Source of the DNA: Acidobacteriota bacterium
GTDB taxonomy: Bacteria; Acidobacteriota; Thermoanaerobaculia; Multivoradales; J023
Reading direction: 5' to 3'
Assembly: GCA_003697015.1 (NCBI GenBank)
Contig: RFGL01000017.1
Span: 1-49,949, forward strand
Length of the DNA stretch: 49,949 bases
Positions 35,808 through 45,021 of the stretch are shown here, piece by piece. The notes below the pieces were generated by a model. It did no database searches, was not told the DNA's origin, and saw only the letters and a list, made by a program, of their open reading frames with translations. The translations under genes and the position numbers were made by a program. Positions within the stretch are counted from its first letter, which is position 1. The number at the start of each line of letters is the position of its first letter.

Positions 35808-37907
35808 TCAGCTGCCCGGATCGAGTTGGCGCAGAAAGTCTTCCAGTCGGGCCCGGCGTCCCGGATCGGGTTCGGCGGCGATGGCTTGTTCGAGGGCGTG
35901 GCGGGCGCCGTCGCGGTCGCCGAGCTGCTGCAGGTAGAGGGTGGCGAGGGCGGCCCACAGGGCCGGCCGGCCGGGGTCGAGATCGAGGGACCGCCGGTAG
36001 AGCTCCGCCGCCTGCTGCGGCCGGCCGAGGAGCTCGGCGGCCTTGGCGGCGTTGTCGAGCGGCACGGGATTGTGCGGGTCGCGCTCGGCGGCGGCGAGGA
36101 AGTCGTCGAAGGCGGCGGCGACGTCGCCGCGGGCGGCAGCCAGCATGCCGCGCTCGAGGTAGAGACCGGGATGGCGGCTGCCGGCAGCGAAGGCCCGCTC
36201 GAGCACCGCGGCCGCCTCCGCCGCGGCGCCGCGGCCGCGCAGCAAGGCGGCCAGGTTCGACGCCACGCCGGGGGAGATCGGGTCGAGCTCGAAGGCGCGG
36301 GCGAAGACCTCCTCCGCCCGCCGCGCCTCCCCCAGCCGCAGCAGCGCGTTGCCGGCGTTCTTCAGCGGCACCGCCGACTGCGGGTTGACCTGGGCGGCGC
36401 GCTCGAAGGCGTTCAAGGCCGAGCGCAGGCGACCCGCTTCGAGCAGGCACAGGCCGGCTTGATTGTAGGCCGGGAAGTTGTAGCGGTCGCGGCGGGTGAC
36501 GCCCAGCAGCAGGGGCAGGGCGTCTGCACAGCGGCCCTGGCGCACCAGCTTCGCCGCCCGGTGGACGTCGGCGGCGACGCCGACCATGTCGCGCGGGTCG
36601 GGCAGGTCGTGGCGCACCTCGCCGCCGGCGCCGCCGCCGACGTAGCCCAGGCTCTCGAGGCGGGCGCGTTCCTCGTCGGACAGGGCGCGTTCGGCGCTCA
36701 CCTTTCCCTCGAGGCGCTCCCCCATCGCTGCCAGAAGGGCCTTGAGCAGCGCCGCCAGGCGGCCGGCGATCGCCGGCTGCTCGGCGGCCACGTCGCGGCT
36801 CTCGGCGGGATCGGCGGCGAGGTCGTAGAGCCCCGGCCGGGTACCGTGGACGTAGAGCCAGCGGCCCTCGGAGAAGGCCCGCAGGGGGTACCAGCGGTAG
36901 GCGAAGAAGGGCAGAAAGGATTCGGCGTAGCTGGTGCGCCCGCAGTCGTCGCCGTCGAGGAGCGGCAGCAGACTGGCGCCGTCGAGCCCCGCCGGCGGCG
37001 CGAGGCCGGCCAGGCGGTAGAGCGTGGGAGCGACGTCGGCGGTGCGCGTCAGGCAGTCGACGGTGCGCCCGCCGGGGATGCCCGGGCCGGCGAGGAGCAG
37101 GGGCACGCGGCGAGCGCCGTGGCCGAGGAGCAGGCCGTGGGTGGGCTCGCCGCCGTCGCCGAGCATCTCGCCGTGGTCGCCGACCACCAGCACGGTGGCG
37201 TCCGCCGGCAGCGCGGCGAGCAGGCGGCCGATCTCGGCGTCCATGTAGGCGATCTCGCCGTCGTAGGCCGCGTGCGGGCCGCGCGCCTGAGCGGCGTAGG
37301 GGGGCGGCGGAGCGTAGTCCTCGTGGGGATCGAAGTAGTGCACCCACAGGAAGTACGGCCGCCGCAGGGTGGGGAGAAGGGCGGTGGCGGCCGCGGTGGT
37401 GGCCGCCGCCCGCCGTTCGACGGCGTCCGGATCGCCGGCGCCGCCGGCGGCGAGGTCGTCGTCGTAGAGGCGGAAGCCCTGGGCGAGGCCGTAGCGGCGA
37501 GCGAGGACCGCCGCCGAAACCACCGCCGCGGTGTCGAAGCCGCCGGCGGCGAGCCCTTCCGCCACCGTCTCGACCGACTCCGCCAGCACGAAGGTGGCGT
37601 TGTCGCGCACGCCGTGGCGCGGCGGGTAGAGGCCGCTCAGGATCGTCGCATGGCTCGGCAGGGTGATCGGCACCGCGCTGTCGCAGCGGGCGAAGCGGAT
37701 CCCGCGCGCTGCCAGGGCGTCGAGATTCGGGGTGCGGGCGTGGGGCCAGCCCCAGGCGCCGAGGTGATCGGCGCGGGTGGTGTCGAGGGTGATCAGCACC
37801 ACCGCCGGCCCGCCTGCCGCCGCCGGCTCAGCGACGGCCGCGCCCCCCGTCGAGGCGACGAAGAGCGCCAGCAGGACGGCGGCGGACGATGAGGCGCGGA
37901 GGCTCAT
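35808..37907 (-). CDS. Sulfatase-like hydrolase with C-terminal TPRs
   Basis: A 699-residue protein with a signal peptide, an alkaline-phosphatase-superfamily domain (about 30-430) and TPR-like repeats (about 480-690). Metal-site segments are VVLITLDTTRADHLGAW near 36-52 and VVGDHGEMLG. At the position of the sulfatase nucleophile (CxPSR) it has T82 in ITLPSHATILSG. The Thr resembles the nucleophile of phosphoethanolamine transferases, so it may not be a formylglycine sulfatase; phosphodiester or phosphoryl-transfer chemistry is possible. The start is chosen for the signal peptide; an upstream ATG at 37961 adds 18 residues and breaks it. Confidence 0.87.
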   Translation of the reverse strand: MSLRASSSAAVLLALFVASTGGAAVAEPAAAGGPAVVLITLDTTRADHLGAWGWPHARTPNLDALAARGIRFARCDSAVPITLPSHATILSGLYPPRHGVRDNATFVLAESVETVAEGLAAGGFDTAAVVSAAVLARRYGLAQGFRLYDDDLAAGGAGDPDAVERRAAATTAAATALLPTLRRPYFLWVHYFDPHEDYAPPPPYAAQARGPHAAYDGEIAYMDAEIGRLLAALPADATVLVVGDHGEMLGDGGEPTHGLLLGHGARRVPLLLAGPGIPGGRTVDCLTRTADVAPTLYRLAGLAPPAGLDGASLLPLLDGDDCGRTSYAESFLPFFAYRWYPLRAFSEGRWLYVHGTRPGLYDLAADPAESRDVAAEQPAIAGRLAALLKALLAAMGERLEGKVSAERALSDEERARLESLGYVGGGAGGEVRHDLPDPRDMVGVAADVHRAAKLVRQGRCADALPLLLGVTRRDRYNFPAYNQAGLCLLEAGRLRSALNAFERAAQVNPQSAVPLKNAGNALLRLGEARRAEEVFARAFELDPISPGVASNLAALLRGRGAAAEAAAVLERAFAAGSRHPGLYLERGMLAAARGDVAAAFDDFLAAAERDPHNPVPLDNAAKAAELLGRPQQAAELYRRSLDLDPGRPALWAALATLYLQQLGDRDGARHALEQAIAAEPDPGRRARLEDFLRQLDPGS

Positions 37908-38127
37908 TCGAGCGATGATATCCGAGGGGTCCGACCCCGCTTCTCCGCCGCCGGCCCGCACGATTCGCCGCCTCCGTCGCGGCAGGCCGCAGGTGCCTGG
38001 AGCAGGGCATTCGGCGCTGGCGCGACGCCGGCGTCCTCGCCCGCACGTCGAGAAACGACCGGGCTTAAAACGCCGCAGATTCGGCCATCGACGGCCCCGC
38101 AGCAGGAGGCCGGCGGGATCCTGCCGC

Positions 38128-39189
38128 CTAGCGCCGCGTCACCGGCACCTTGCGCCAGCCCTGGCCCTCGGTGTATTCGCGCACGCTCAGACACCAGATC
38201 ACCAGCTTCTTGCCCGCCAGGCCGTCGCCGCGGCGCAGCAGGCTGACCCGCGCCGGGGTGGCACCGGAGCCCCGCACCCCGAGCAGGTCGACGGCGAAGC
38301 CGAGCTCGCGGGCGAGGTGGTCGGCGAGGCCGGCGCCGCGGGCGTGGAGATCGCCGCCGGCGTGGAAGACCAGGGTGTGGCTGTCGCCGAGGAGGAGCAC
38401 CGGACTGGTGCGCGACGGCGTCACCGGCTCGAGGCCCGCCGCCGTCTGGCGGCCCACCACCGCCACCTCGAGGCGCTCGCGCGGCGGCCGCGGCTCGGGC
38501 AGCTGGCGCCACAGATCGCCGCGGATCTCGACCGTCTCACGGCGGACCTCGAAGGCCTCTTTGGCCACCGCCGCCAGCCACGGTCGATCGGCGACGGTGG
38601 CGGCGATGCGGCGGGCGGTGAGCTCGCAGGCGCGCGGCGACCAATGGGTGTCCTGGCGGCAGTAGAGCGGCGGCCCGCTCGCCTTCTCGGCGCGGAAGAG
38701 CGCCCCCAGGTCGAGCACTGCGACGCCGTGCCGGCGCAACTCCTCGAGGAAGGCCCGGTCGGCCGCGTCGATGGCGTCGCCGCCCCCGCCGGCGGGCAAC
38801 ATCTCGCTATAGACCGCCGCCTTGGCCGGCACCGGCACGAAGAGCAGCTCGACCCCGAGGTCGCGCAGCTGATCGCGGAAGTCGAGGATCGCCGGCAGCG
38901 GGTCGGCCGCCGCCGGATCCGGGGCGCGGCTGGCGCCGGCGGCGGCGGCGCCCCAGAAGCGGCCGGCGCTCAGGTGGCGCAGCTCCGGGGCGAAGAAGAG
39001 CCAGCCCTGCCGCCCCCGCACCACCGTCGTACCGGCCGCCTCCGCCTGCGCCGCCAAGTCGGCGAGCACCCGCGGCCAATCCGCCTCCTCGGCCCGCGGC
39101 GCCGGGCACGCCGCCAGTACGACAGCGAGGATCGTCGCCGCGGCGAGGAGGGGATTGCCCCTCGGTCTTCGGTCCGGCCGAGCGTGCAT
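38128..39189 (-). CDS. AlgJ/AlgX-like SGNH acetyltransferase-type protein
   Basis: A 353-residue exported protein (signal region LLAAATILAVVLAACPA). It has the opening GRQGWLFF, the VPVPAKAAVYSEML segment, QDTHWSP (Asp-His pair) and VLLLGDSHT (Ser) typical of the SGNH-like AlgJ/AlgX/PatB group, which transfers acetyl groups to exported polysaccharides. It follows a second family member and an MBOAT acyltransferase on the same strand. The Cys in LAACPA could be a lipid-attachment site. The substrate is unknown; the likely donor comes through the MBOAT partner. Confidence 0.85.
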   Translation of the reverse strand: MHARPDRRPRGNPLLAAATILAVVLAACPAPRAEEADWPRVLADLAAQAEAAGTTVVRGRQGWLFFAPELRHLSAGRFWGAAAAGASRAPDPAAADPLPAILDFRDQLRDLGVELLFVPVPAKAAVYSEMLPAGGGGDAIDAADRAFLEELRRHGVAVLDLGALFRAEKASGPPLYCRQDTHWSPRACELTARRIAATVADRPWLAAVAKEAFEVRRETVEIRGDLWRQLPEPRPPRERLEVAVVGRQTAAGLEPVTPSRTSPVLLLGDSHTLVFHAGGDLHARGAGLADHLARELGFAVDLLGVRGSGATPARVSLLRRGDGLAGKKLVIWCLSVREYTEGQGWRKVPVTRR

Positions 39190-39331
39190 GGCTCACCGGC
39201 TCCGCAGCGGCAAGACGCCGCCGGACGCGGACCGCCGCGCCGCCGGCGGAGCGGCCCCGCGGCGAGCAGCGGCCCGGCGGCAAGACCCAGCCGTCGGACA
39301 GGGGCGCAGGAGATCGGGATAGAACCGGTGG

Positions 39332-40987
39332 CTAGTCGATCGCATGGTGTTCCTCCGCCCAGTAGGCATCGAGGAGAAAGGACGCTTCGCCGGCCAGCTC
39401 GAGGCGCTGGTACGGCTCCAGCTCGGCGGCCGCCGCCGACCACGGCACCAGCTCGAGCTCGAGGCGCTGACCGGGGCGGTAACGCGAGGCCGGCGCCGGC
39501 TGATCATCGCGCATCCCCCAGGCGTAGACCAGAATCTCGCCGCCGGCGCCGGCTTCGGGAGGTGCCTCGACGTCGCGCAGGTGGAGGGCGAGGATGGCGT
39601 CGCGGTAGGGGGTGGTGCCCGGCGGCGGCAGGCGGGCGGCGGCGACGACGGTGCCGCGGGCGCGAAACGCCGCTCCGGCCGGCGGCGGCACCCGGGCCGG
39701 TTCGGGCAGGCGGACGAGCTGCCAGTCGCCCTGCGCCAGCTCGCGCACCGCCAGCTGGTAGATCACCAGCACCTTGCCCGCCAGCCGGTCGTCCCCCTGC
39801 GCCAGCAGCTGGGCGAGCCGGCGGCGGGTGCCGCTGGCGCTGCCGTCGTTGACCGCCAACCGGTCGATCGGCCGCTGCAGGTGGAAGGCGAGCTGCTCCG
39901 CCAGGCCGGCGCCCGTGCCCCAGCCGAGATCGGGGCGCGAGAAGACGTTGGTGAAGCTGTCGCCGAGGAGGAGGACCGGCGACGACGGCGACGGCGACCA
40001 CGGCCGGCCGTCGCCGCCGGCGACGCGCTGCAGGACCACCGTCTCGGGCGCATAGAGCTCCTGCCACGGCGGCAGCTCGAGCATGCGCGCCAGGTCGCCC
40101 AGGGCGCGGTGCTCGACGCCCTGGCGCCGCCAGCCGGCCGCCGCGGCCGGCGGCAGCCGCGGGAGGACGTGCTGCGCCAGGAGGCGCGCCGCCACCGCGA
40201 CGCCGGCCGGGCTCCAATGGGAGTCGGTGCGCAGGAAGACGTCGTCGCCGCCGCGACGTCGCGCCGCCAGGAGCGCCGGAGCGGGGTCGACGACCGCGAT
40301 GCCCGCCTGCTCCAGCTCGGCGCGGAAGGCGGCGAAGGAGGGATTGTGGAGCGGTTCGTCGAGTGCCGCCAGGGCGGGGGCCAGGGCGTCGGGGTAGATC
40401 ATCGCCTTGGTCGGCACCGGCAGGACGACGAGGCCCACGCCGCGCGCCTCGAGCTGCCGCGCCAGATCGAGGATCGCCGGTCGCGGATCGGGCTGCGGCG
40501 GCGCCCGCCAGCTGGGAGCGGCGGCGCGGCGCCGGGCCAGGGTCACCGGATCGAGGAAGGGTCGGCCGGTCAGGTAATCGAGCCCCGGCCGGTAGATCAG
40601 CCAACCGCCGTCGCCGACCACCACCCGTTCGTTGCCGGCACCGCCCCAGCGGGTGAGCAGCCACTGGCTCGGCGGCAGGGCGCGCTCGAGCAGCCACGAA
40701 CGCCGCTCGAGGGCGTCCTCGAAGTTGGTCATCCGCTCCAGGAGCGCGCGATTGGCCGCCAGGAGACCGTCGCGACGGGCGGTGCGAGCCACCTCCGACA
40801 GGCCGGCGAAGAAGTCCTCAAACGGTGTCGGCGTCGCTTCGCCCCCCGGCTCGCCGAGTTGCACCACCGGTACCGCGAGCAGGAGCGCCAGGCAGGCGGC
40901 GGTCAGCAGCCGCGCCACCGCCGGCCGCACCGCCGTGTGGCCGACCTCGGCCCACGCTCGCCGCTCGTGAGGGGATCGCTGGTGCAT
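39332..40987 (-). CDS. AlgJ/AlgX-like SGNH protein with C-terminal carbohydrate-binding-like domain
   Basis: About 551 residues. An N-terminal membrane anchor (LLTAACLALLLAVPVVQL) is followed by an AlgJ/AlgX SGNH-like domain with GDGGWLIYRPG, VLPVPTKAMIYPDAL, RTDSHWSP and LLLGDSFTN, which supply the presumed catalytic Asp, His and Ser. The last 130 residues (about 420-551) form a separate beta-rich domain that looks like a carbohydrate-binding module, as in AlgX. The ATG at 40987 lies 10 bases after the MBOAT stop; a GTG at 40996 is an alternative. The neighbouring MBOAT and second AlgJ-like protein suggest one acetylation machine. Confidence 0.85.
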   Translation of the reverse strand: MHQRSPHERRAWAEVGHTAVRPAVARLLTAACLALLLAVPVVQLGEPGGEATPTPFEDFFAGLSEVARTARRDGLLAANRALLERMTNFEDALERRSWLLERALPPSQWLLTRWGGAGNERVVVGDGGWLIYRPGLDYLTGRPFLDPVTLARRRAAAPSWRAPPQPDPRPAILDLARQLEARGVGLVVLPVPTKAMIYPDALAPALAALDEPLHNPSFAAFRAELEQAGIAVVDPAPALLAARRRGGDDVFLRTDSHWSPAGVAVAARLLAQHVLPRLPPAAAAGWRRQGVEHRALGDLARMLELPPWQELYAPETVVLQRVAGGDGRPWSPSPSSPVLLLGDSFTNVFSRPDLGWGTGAGLAEQLAFHLQRPIDRLAVNDGSASGTRRRLAQLLAQGDDRLAGKVLVIYQLAVRELAQGDWQLVRLPEPARVPPPAGAAFRARGTVVAAARLPPPGTTPYRDAILALHLRDVEAPPEAGAGGEILVYAWGMRDDQPAPASRYRPGQRLELELVPWSAAAAELEPYQRLELAGEASFLLDAYWAEEHHAID

Positions 40988-40997
40988 GCTCCTCACC

Positions 40998-42452
40998 CTA
41001 GAAGATGAAGTAGATGAACGGGTTGTAGCCCTGGGTCTCCATCGCCAGCAGGGCGGCGACGAAGAGTCCCAACGCGACGGCGGCGCGCGGCGCGGTCAGC
41101 CGCCTCGTCCAGTCCCAGGTCTGGGGCGCTCCCCAGGTGACGAGGGCGGCGACGGCGACGGTGGCCAGGTAGTAGGGGCGGTGGATGACGCCGGCGGTCA
41201 GGAGGGCCGCCGGCGGCGTTTCCCCCAGCCCCACCAGACGGCCGAGATAGGCCGTGGCCTCCCCCAGGCTGGCGGCGCGGAACAGCACCCACGACCCCAG
41301 CACCAGGACGAAGGTCAGGGCCACGCGCAGGGGAGCGGGCAGGAAGGCCCAGGCCCGCACGCCGCCCAACCGCCGCTCGGCGGCGAGCAGCAGGCCGTGA
41401 TAGGCCCCCCACAGGACGAAGGTCCAGCTCGCTCCATGCCACAGGCCGCCGAGCAGCATGACGATCATCAAATTGGCATAGGTACGCGCCGTGCCGCGGC
41501 GGTTGCCGCCCAACGGAATATAAAGATAATCGCGCAGATAGCGCGACAGGGAAAGGTGCCATCGCCGCCAGAATTCGGTGATCGACTGTGACGTGTACGG
41601 CGAGTCGAAGTTCTTGGGAAAAACGAAACCGAGCATCAAGCCGAGCCCGATCGCCATGTCGGAATAGCCGCTGAAATCGAAATAGATCTGGAAGGCGTAG
41701 GCGATCACCCCGTACCAGGCGTCGAGGGTGGTGACGCCGCCGCCGTCGAAGGCCAGGTCCGCGACCTTGCCGCAGGGATTGGCGAGGAGGATCTTCTTCG
41801 CCATGCCGAGGGCGAAGAACGACCATCCCCGCGCCACCTTCTCGATGGTGTGGGTGCGGCTGTGGAGCTGGTCGGCAACCTCGGAGAAACGCAGGATGGG
41901 ACCGGCGACCAGCTGTGGAAACATCGACACGTAGCAGGCGAAGTCGAGCGGATTCTTGAGCGCCGCACAGTGGCCGCGGTAGACGTCGATGGTGTAGCTC
42001 ATCGACTGGAAGGTGTAGAAGCTGATGCCCAGGGGCAGGGTGATGCGCAGGGCGAGGTCGAGCTGGAGATGCGCCAGGCCGAGGTAGGCGAGGATCGCGT
42101 CGTAGCTGTCGGTGGCGAAGTTGAAATACTTGAAGAAACCGAGCAGCGAGAGGTTGGTGACGATCGACGTCACCAGCGCCGCCTTCTGCGCCCGGCTGCG
42201 CCCGCCGTCCGGCTCGAGCCTCGCGATCGGCCCGGGCGTCCCCGGCCGGTGCCGGGCGATGGTCAGGCCGCAGGCGTAGTCGACGGCGGTGGAGAAGAGC
42301 ATCAGGAAGACGAACGCCGGGTTGGCCCAGCCATAGAAGAGGTAGCTCAGGAGGGTCAGCCCCAGATGCCGACCGCGCTGCGGCAAGGCGTAATAGACCC
42401 CGAGCGCCAGGGGCAAGAAATAAAAGCAGAAGAGATGGGAGCTGAAGACCAT
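40998..42452 (-). CDS. MBOAT family O-acyltransferase, AlgI-like
   Basis: A 484-residue polytopic membrane protein of the MBOAT/AlgI family. It has many hydrophobic helices, the conserved FWRRWHLSLSRYLRDYLYIPLGG (split as FWRRWHLSL and SRYLRDYLYIPLGG) and H339 in GGLWHGASWTF, the invariant catalytic His. It should move acyl groups, normally acetyl, from a cytoplasmic donor across the membrane to the periplasmic AlgJ/AlgX-like partners encoded next. Nine bases separate it from the PD40/LamG lipoprotein gene upstream. A cell-surface polysaccharide or cell-wall target is likely. Confidence 0.95.
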   Translation of the reverse strand: MVFSSHLFCFYFLPLALGVYYALPQRGRHLGLTLLSYLFYGWANPAFVFLMLFSTAVDYACGLTIARHRPGTPGPIARLEPDGGRSRAQKAALVTSIVTNLSLLGFFKYFNFATDSYDAILAYLGLAHLQLDLALRITLPLGISFYTFQSMSYTIDVYRGHCAALKNPLDFACYVSMFPQLVAGPILRFSEVADQLHSRTHTIEKVARGWSFFALGMAKKILLANPCGKVADLAFDGGGVTTLDAWYGVIAYAFQIYFDFSGYSDMAIGLGLMLGFVFPKNFDSPYTSQSITEFWRRWHLSLSRYLRDYLYIPLGGNRRGTARTYANLMIVMLLGGLWHGASWTFVLWGAYHGLLLAAERRLGGVRAWAFLPAPLRVALTFVLVLGSWVLFRAASLGEATAYLGRLVGLGETPPAALLTAGVIHRPYYLATVAVAALVTWGAPQTWDWTRRLTAPRAAVALGLFVAALLAMETQGYNPFIYFIF

Positions 42453-42461
42453 GGGACGGGC

Positions 42462-44990
42462 TCACGGCTCCAGGGCGTAGAAGAGCTCGAGCGAGTAGTC
42501 CTCCGGCAGGGTCTCGGAGAGGTAGAGGCTCTCGAGCTGGGGCTGGGCGGCGAAGGGCTCGAGCAGGAGGGTGAGGGTCGATCCCGGCGGCCGCTCGACG
42601 ATCGGCAAGGTCTCGCCGTCGGCCAACACCCGGTGGACCACCCGCAGCCGGCGGCCGTCGTAGCGCCCCCGGCGCACCTCGTCGACCCGGTATTCGTAGA
42701 CCGCCAGGGCCTCGCGGTAGGGGGCGATCTGCTCCAGGGTCGGGGTGGCCGAACGCGCCGTCAAGGTGGCCTTGACCACCAGCTGCGGCACCCGCGGCCG
42801 GGCGGCGAGCTCGGCGCGGTAGCGGCGGGCGTTCTCCCGCGCCTCCGCGCCGTCGACGAAGCGGTTGTAGATCGCCACCCCCTCGAGGGTGCCCCACCAG
42901 GGGTGCTCCGCCTGCCACTCGTTGCCGAAGAGGAAGGGGCGCGGCTGCCAGTGGAAGAAGCCCCCCGCCAGCTCGTCGCTCTCCAGTACCGGCTCGCCGT
43001 CGACATAGGCCACCAGCCGGCCTGGGGTGTAGCTGAGGATCAGGTGGCTGGGCCGGTTGAGCGGGATCGGCGGCAGGACGATCTCCGGCCGGTCGGCGTT
43101 GGCGACGTTCTCCGCCGTCCGCAGGCGGTAGACCGGACGCCTGCCGATCTGCCCCAGGGTGACGTTGCGCGAACGCTCCCCGGGCGAGAAGGTGAAGATC
43201 CGCGCCAGGTCGGCGCCGTGATCGCGACCGGGCGTGAGGGTCGCCTCGAAGGTCAGCTCGTTGGTCGCCTTGGCTCCCTCCAGCACCCGTTCCATGGTCT
43301 CCATGTCGGCGAGAAAGTAGCCGCCGCGCAACACCATGGCGCCGTTTCGGTCGAGCCAGGCGCGGCCGTGGGGCTCGAGACGGCTGGCCCGCGGACCGCC
43401 GCGGGCGGGATCGTCGACGCGGTTGGCGTCGCCGGCGGTGCGCCATAGGAAGACCAGTCCGCGGCGGTCGCTCGGCCAGCGCGGCGGCGCGATCTCGAGC
43501 TCGACCGGCGGCATCGCATTGGGCGTCCCGGCGCGGTCGCGGACGCCGGCGAGGCGCAGCACGTCGGTACCGGAAAGCGGCGCCGCCAGCTCGATCTCGA
43601 GGCTGCGGCCGTCCGCTCCCGGCGCCAGGCGGCGGATTCCCAGCCCCGAGGCCAGCTCGGCCCGCGCCCGGGCGGCGTCGACCGGCTCGTCGAAGTGGAC
43701 GACGACGTGCCGTCCGTCCGCCGCCAGGGCGCTGTGCACCACCGCCGGCGGCCGCGCCGGCCGCACCCGCACCAGCCCGCGCAGCAGGCGGCCCGAGCGC
43801 TCGGCGAGCGGCGCGTAGGTCCCCGGCTCGCGGTAGGTGTGCACCACCCGGGCGCCGCGCCCCCGTCCGCCGTCCCCAAGCTCCCAGCTCCAGGCCGGAT
43901 CGCCGTCGGCGGCGGCCAGCTCGACGGTCAACGGCGCTTCGCCGAAGTGGCGGCCGAGGGCCAGCGGAGCGCGGTAGACGTCGGGGAAGCGGTCGGTGGC
44001 CGGATGGTCGGTGACGCGCCACGCCTCGCCGATCACCTCCAGGGTTTGCGGGTCGGTCTCGACCACGAAGACGTCGTAGTCGGCCCGCTGGTGGTCGTGC
44101 TCGCCCTCCGAGGCGGCGACGGCCAGCAGGGTGAGGTCGGCGGCGAGCATCGGGAAGTAGACGTAGCCCCGCCCCGGCGGCAGGCGCGGGTCGTTCTTGC
44201 GCAGGAGCGTGATCAGCCGGCCGCTGGCCAGCTCGCGGGCGCGGATCGGGCCGCCGGCGCCGGCCACCCAGTAGACCCAGCGCCCGTCGTGGGAGAAATA
44301 GGGCTGGCAGCCGCCGAGGGGGCGGTCGGGATCGACGCGCCGGCGGCTCGGGTCGTAGACGGCGAGGGTGCCGGTGCCGATCACCGCGTGACGCAGGGTG
44401 GGGTCGATCAACCAGCCGTGGGGCTCGACCCGCGGCGCGGTCAGCGGGCGGCTCTCCCCGCTCGCGAGCTCCAGCAGGCGGGTGGCGCCGTCGCCGGCGA
44501 CGTAGATCAGTTGCCGCCCATCGCGCCACACCGCTGCGCGATGCTCGAAGTAGGTCCGGGCGCGGGGCGCCAGCAGCCGATCGCCGGTGCCGTCCGGCCG
44601 GATCAGGCGCAGCACCCCCTCCGCCCCGGACTGGGGATAGCGCTCGGCGCCGCGCGGCAAGCTCAGGTAGACGACGCCGGCGCCGTCCGGGCTGAGGTGG
44701 GGGCAGCAATGGGCGCGGCCGGGCTCGTCCGGCGACAAGCGCCGCGGCGGGCCGCCGTCGAGGGGCCGGATCCAGATGCGCCAGGCGCCGCTGCGGTCGG
44801 ACTCCCAGACCACCAAGCCGTCCCCCGCCGGCGCGGCGACGGCGGGCGGCGACGGCGACGGCGGCGGCTGGCGGGCGTCGAGGGCCTCGCGACCGCAGCC
44901 GGCGAGCAGCTGCGCGGCGAGCAGCAGGACGAGGCCGCGGCGCTCGGCGCAGAGGCGGTGGCGGCGTGCACGGGCGGAAGCTCCGCTCAT
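42462..44990 (-). CDS. Large lipoprotein with PD40 repeats, PKD-like and LamG-like domains
   Basis: An 842-residue lipoprotein (lipobox LLAGC, C32). The N-terminal half has WD40-like/PD40 blades (LSPDEPGRAHCCPHLSPDGAG, split as LSPDEPG and HCCPHLSPDGAG; FSHDGRW), then a PKD-like segment (WSWELGDGGRG, HTYREPGTYA), a Big/fibronectin-like part, and a C-terminal LamG/concanavalin-like domain (LTFEATLTPG, GTLEGVAIYNRFVDGAEA). This arrangement suggests a surface protein that binds carbohydrate. It stands directly before the MBOAT and AlgJ-like genes and may help the polysaccharide acetylation system recognise its substrate. That link is inferred from position alone. Confidence 0.82.
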   Translation of the reverse strand: MSGASARARRHRLCAERRGLVLLLAAQLLAGCGREALDARQPPPSPSPPAVAAPAGDGLVVWESDRSGAWRIWIRPLDGGPPRRLSPDEPGRAHCCPHLSPDGAGVVYLSLPRGAERYPQSGAEGVLRLIRPDGTGDRLLAPRARTYFEHRAAVWRDGRQLIYVAGDGATRLLELASGESRPLTAPRVEPHGWLIDPTLRHAVIGTGTLAVYDPSRRRVDPDRPLGGCQPYFSHDGRWVYWVAGAGGPIRARELASGRLITLLRKNDPRLPPGRGYVYFPMLAADLTLLAVAASEGEHDHQRADYDVFVVETDPQTLEVIGEAWRVTDHPATDRFPDVYRAPLALGRHFGEAPLTVELAAADGDPAWSWELGDGGRGRGARVVHTYREPGTYAPLAERSGRLLRGLVRVRPARPPAVVHSALAADGRHVVVHFDEPVDAARARAELASGLGIRRLAPGADGRSLEIELAAPLSGTDVLRLAGVRDRAGTPNAMPPVELEIAPPRWPSDRRGLVFLWRTAGDANRVDDPARGGPRASRLEPHGRAWLDRNGAMVLRGGYFLADMETMERVLEGAKATNELTFEATLTPGRDHGADLARIFTFSPGERSRNVTLGQIGRRPVYRLRTAENVANADRPEIVLPPIPLNRPSHLILSYTPGRLVAYVDGEPVLESDELAGGFFHWQPRPFLFGNEWQAEHPWWGTLEGVAIYNRFVDGAEARENARRYRAELAARPRVPQLVVKATLTARSATPTLEQIAPYREALAVYEYRVDEVRRGRYDGRRLRVVHRVLADGETLPIVERPPGSTLTLLLEPFAAQPQLESLYLSETLPEDYSLELFYALEP

Positions 44991-45021
44991 GCACCGAACG
45001 ATATCGAAGTGGTGGCCGGCC

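Noticed and set aside
33673-37347. A 1224-residue open frame on the minus strand
   Set aside because: It runs across two real genes on different strands and across the convergent terminator; the translation is Gly/Ala/Arg-rich without motifs.
40993-44994. A 1333-residue minus-strand frame over the MBOAT and lipoprotein genes
   Set aside because: It is an out-of-frame reading of two clear genes and has no domain signal.
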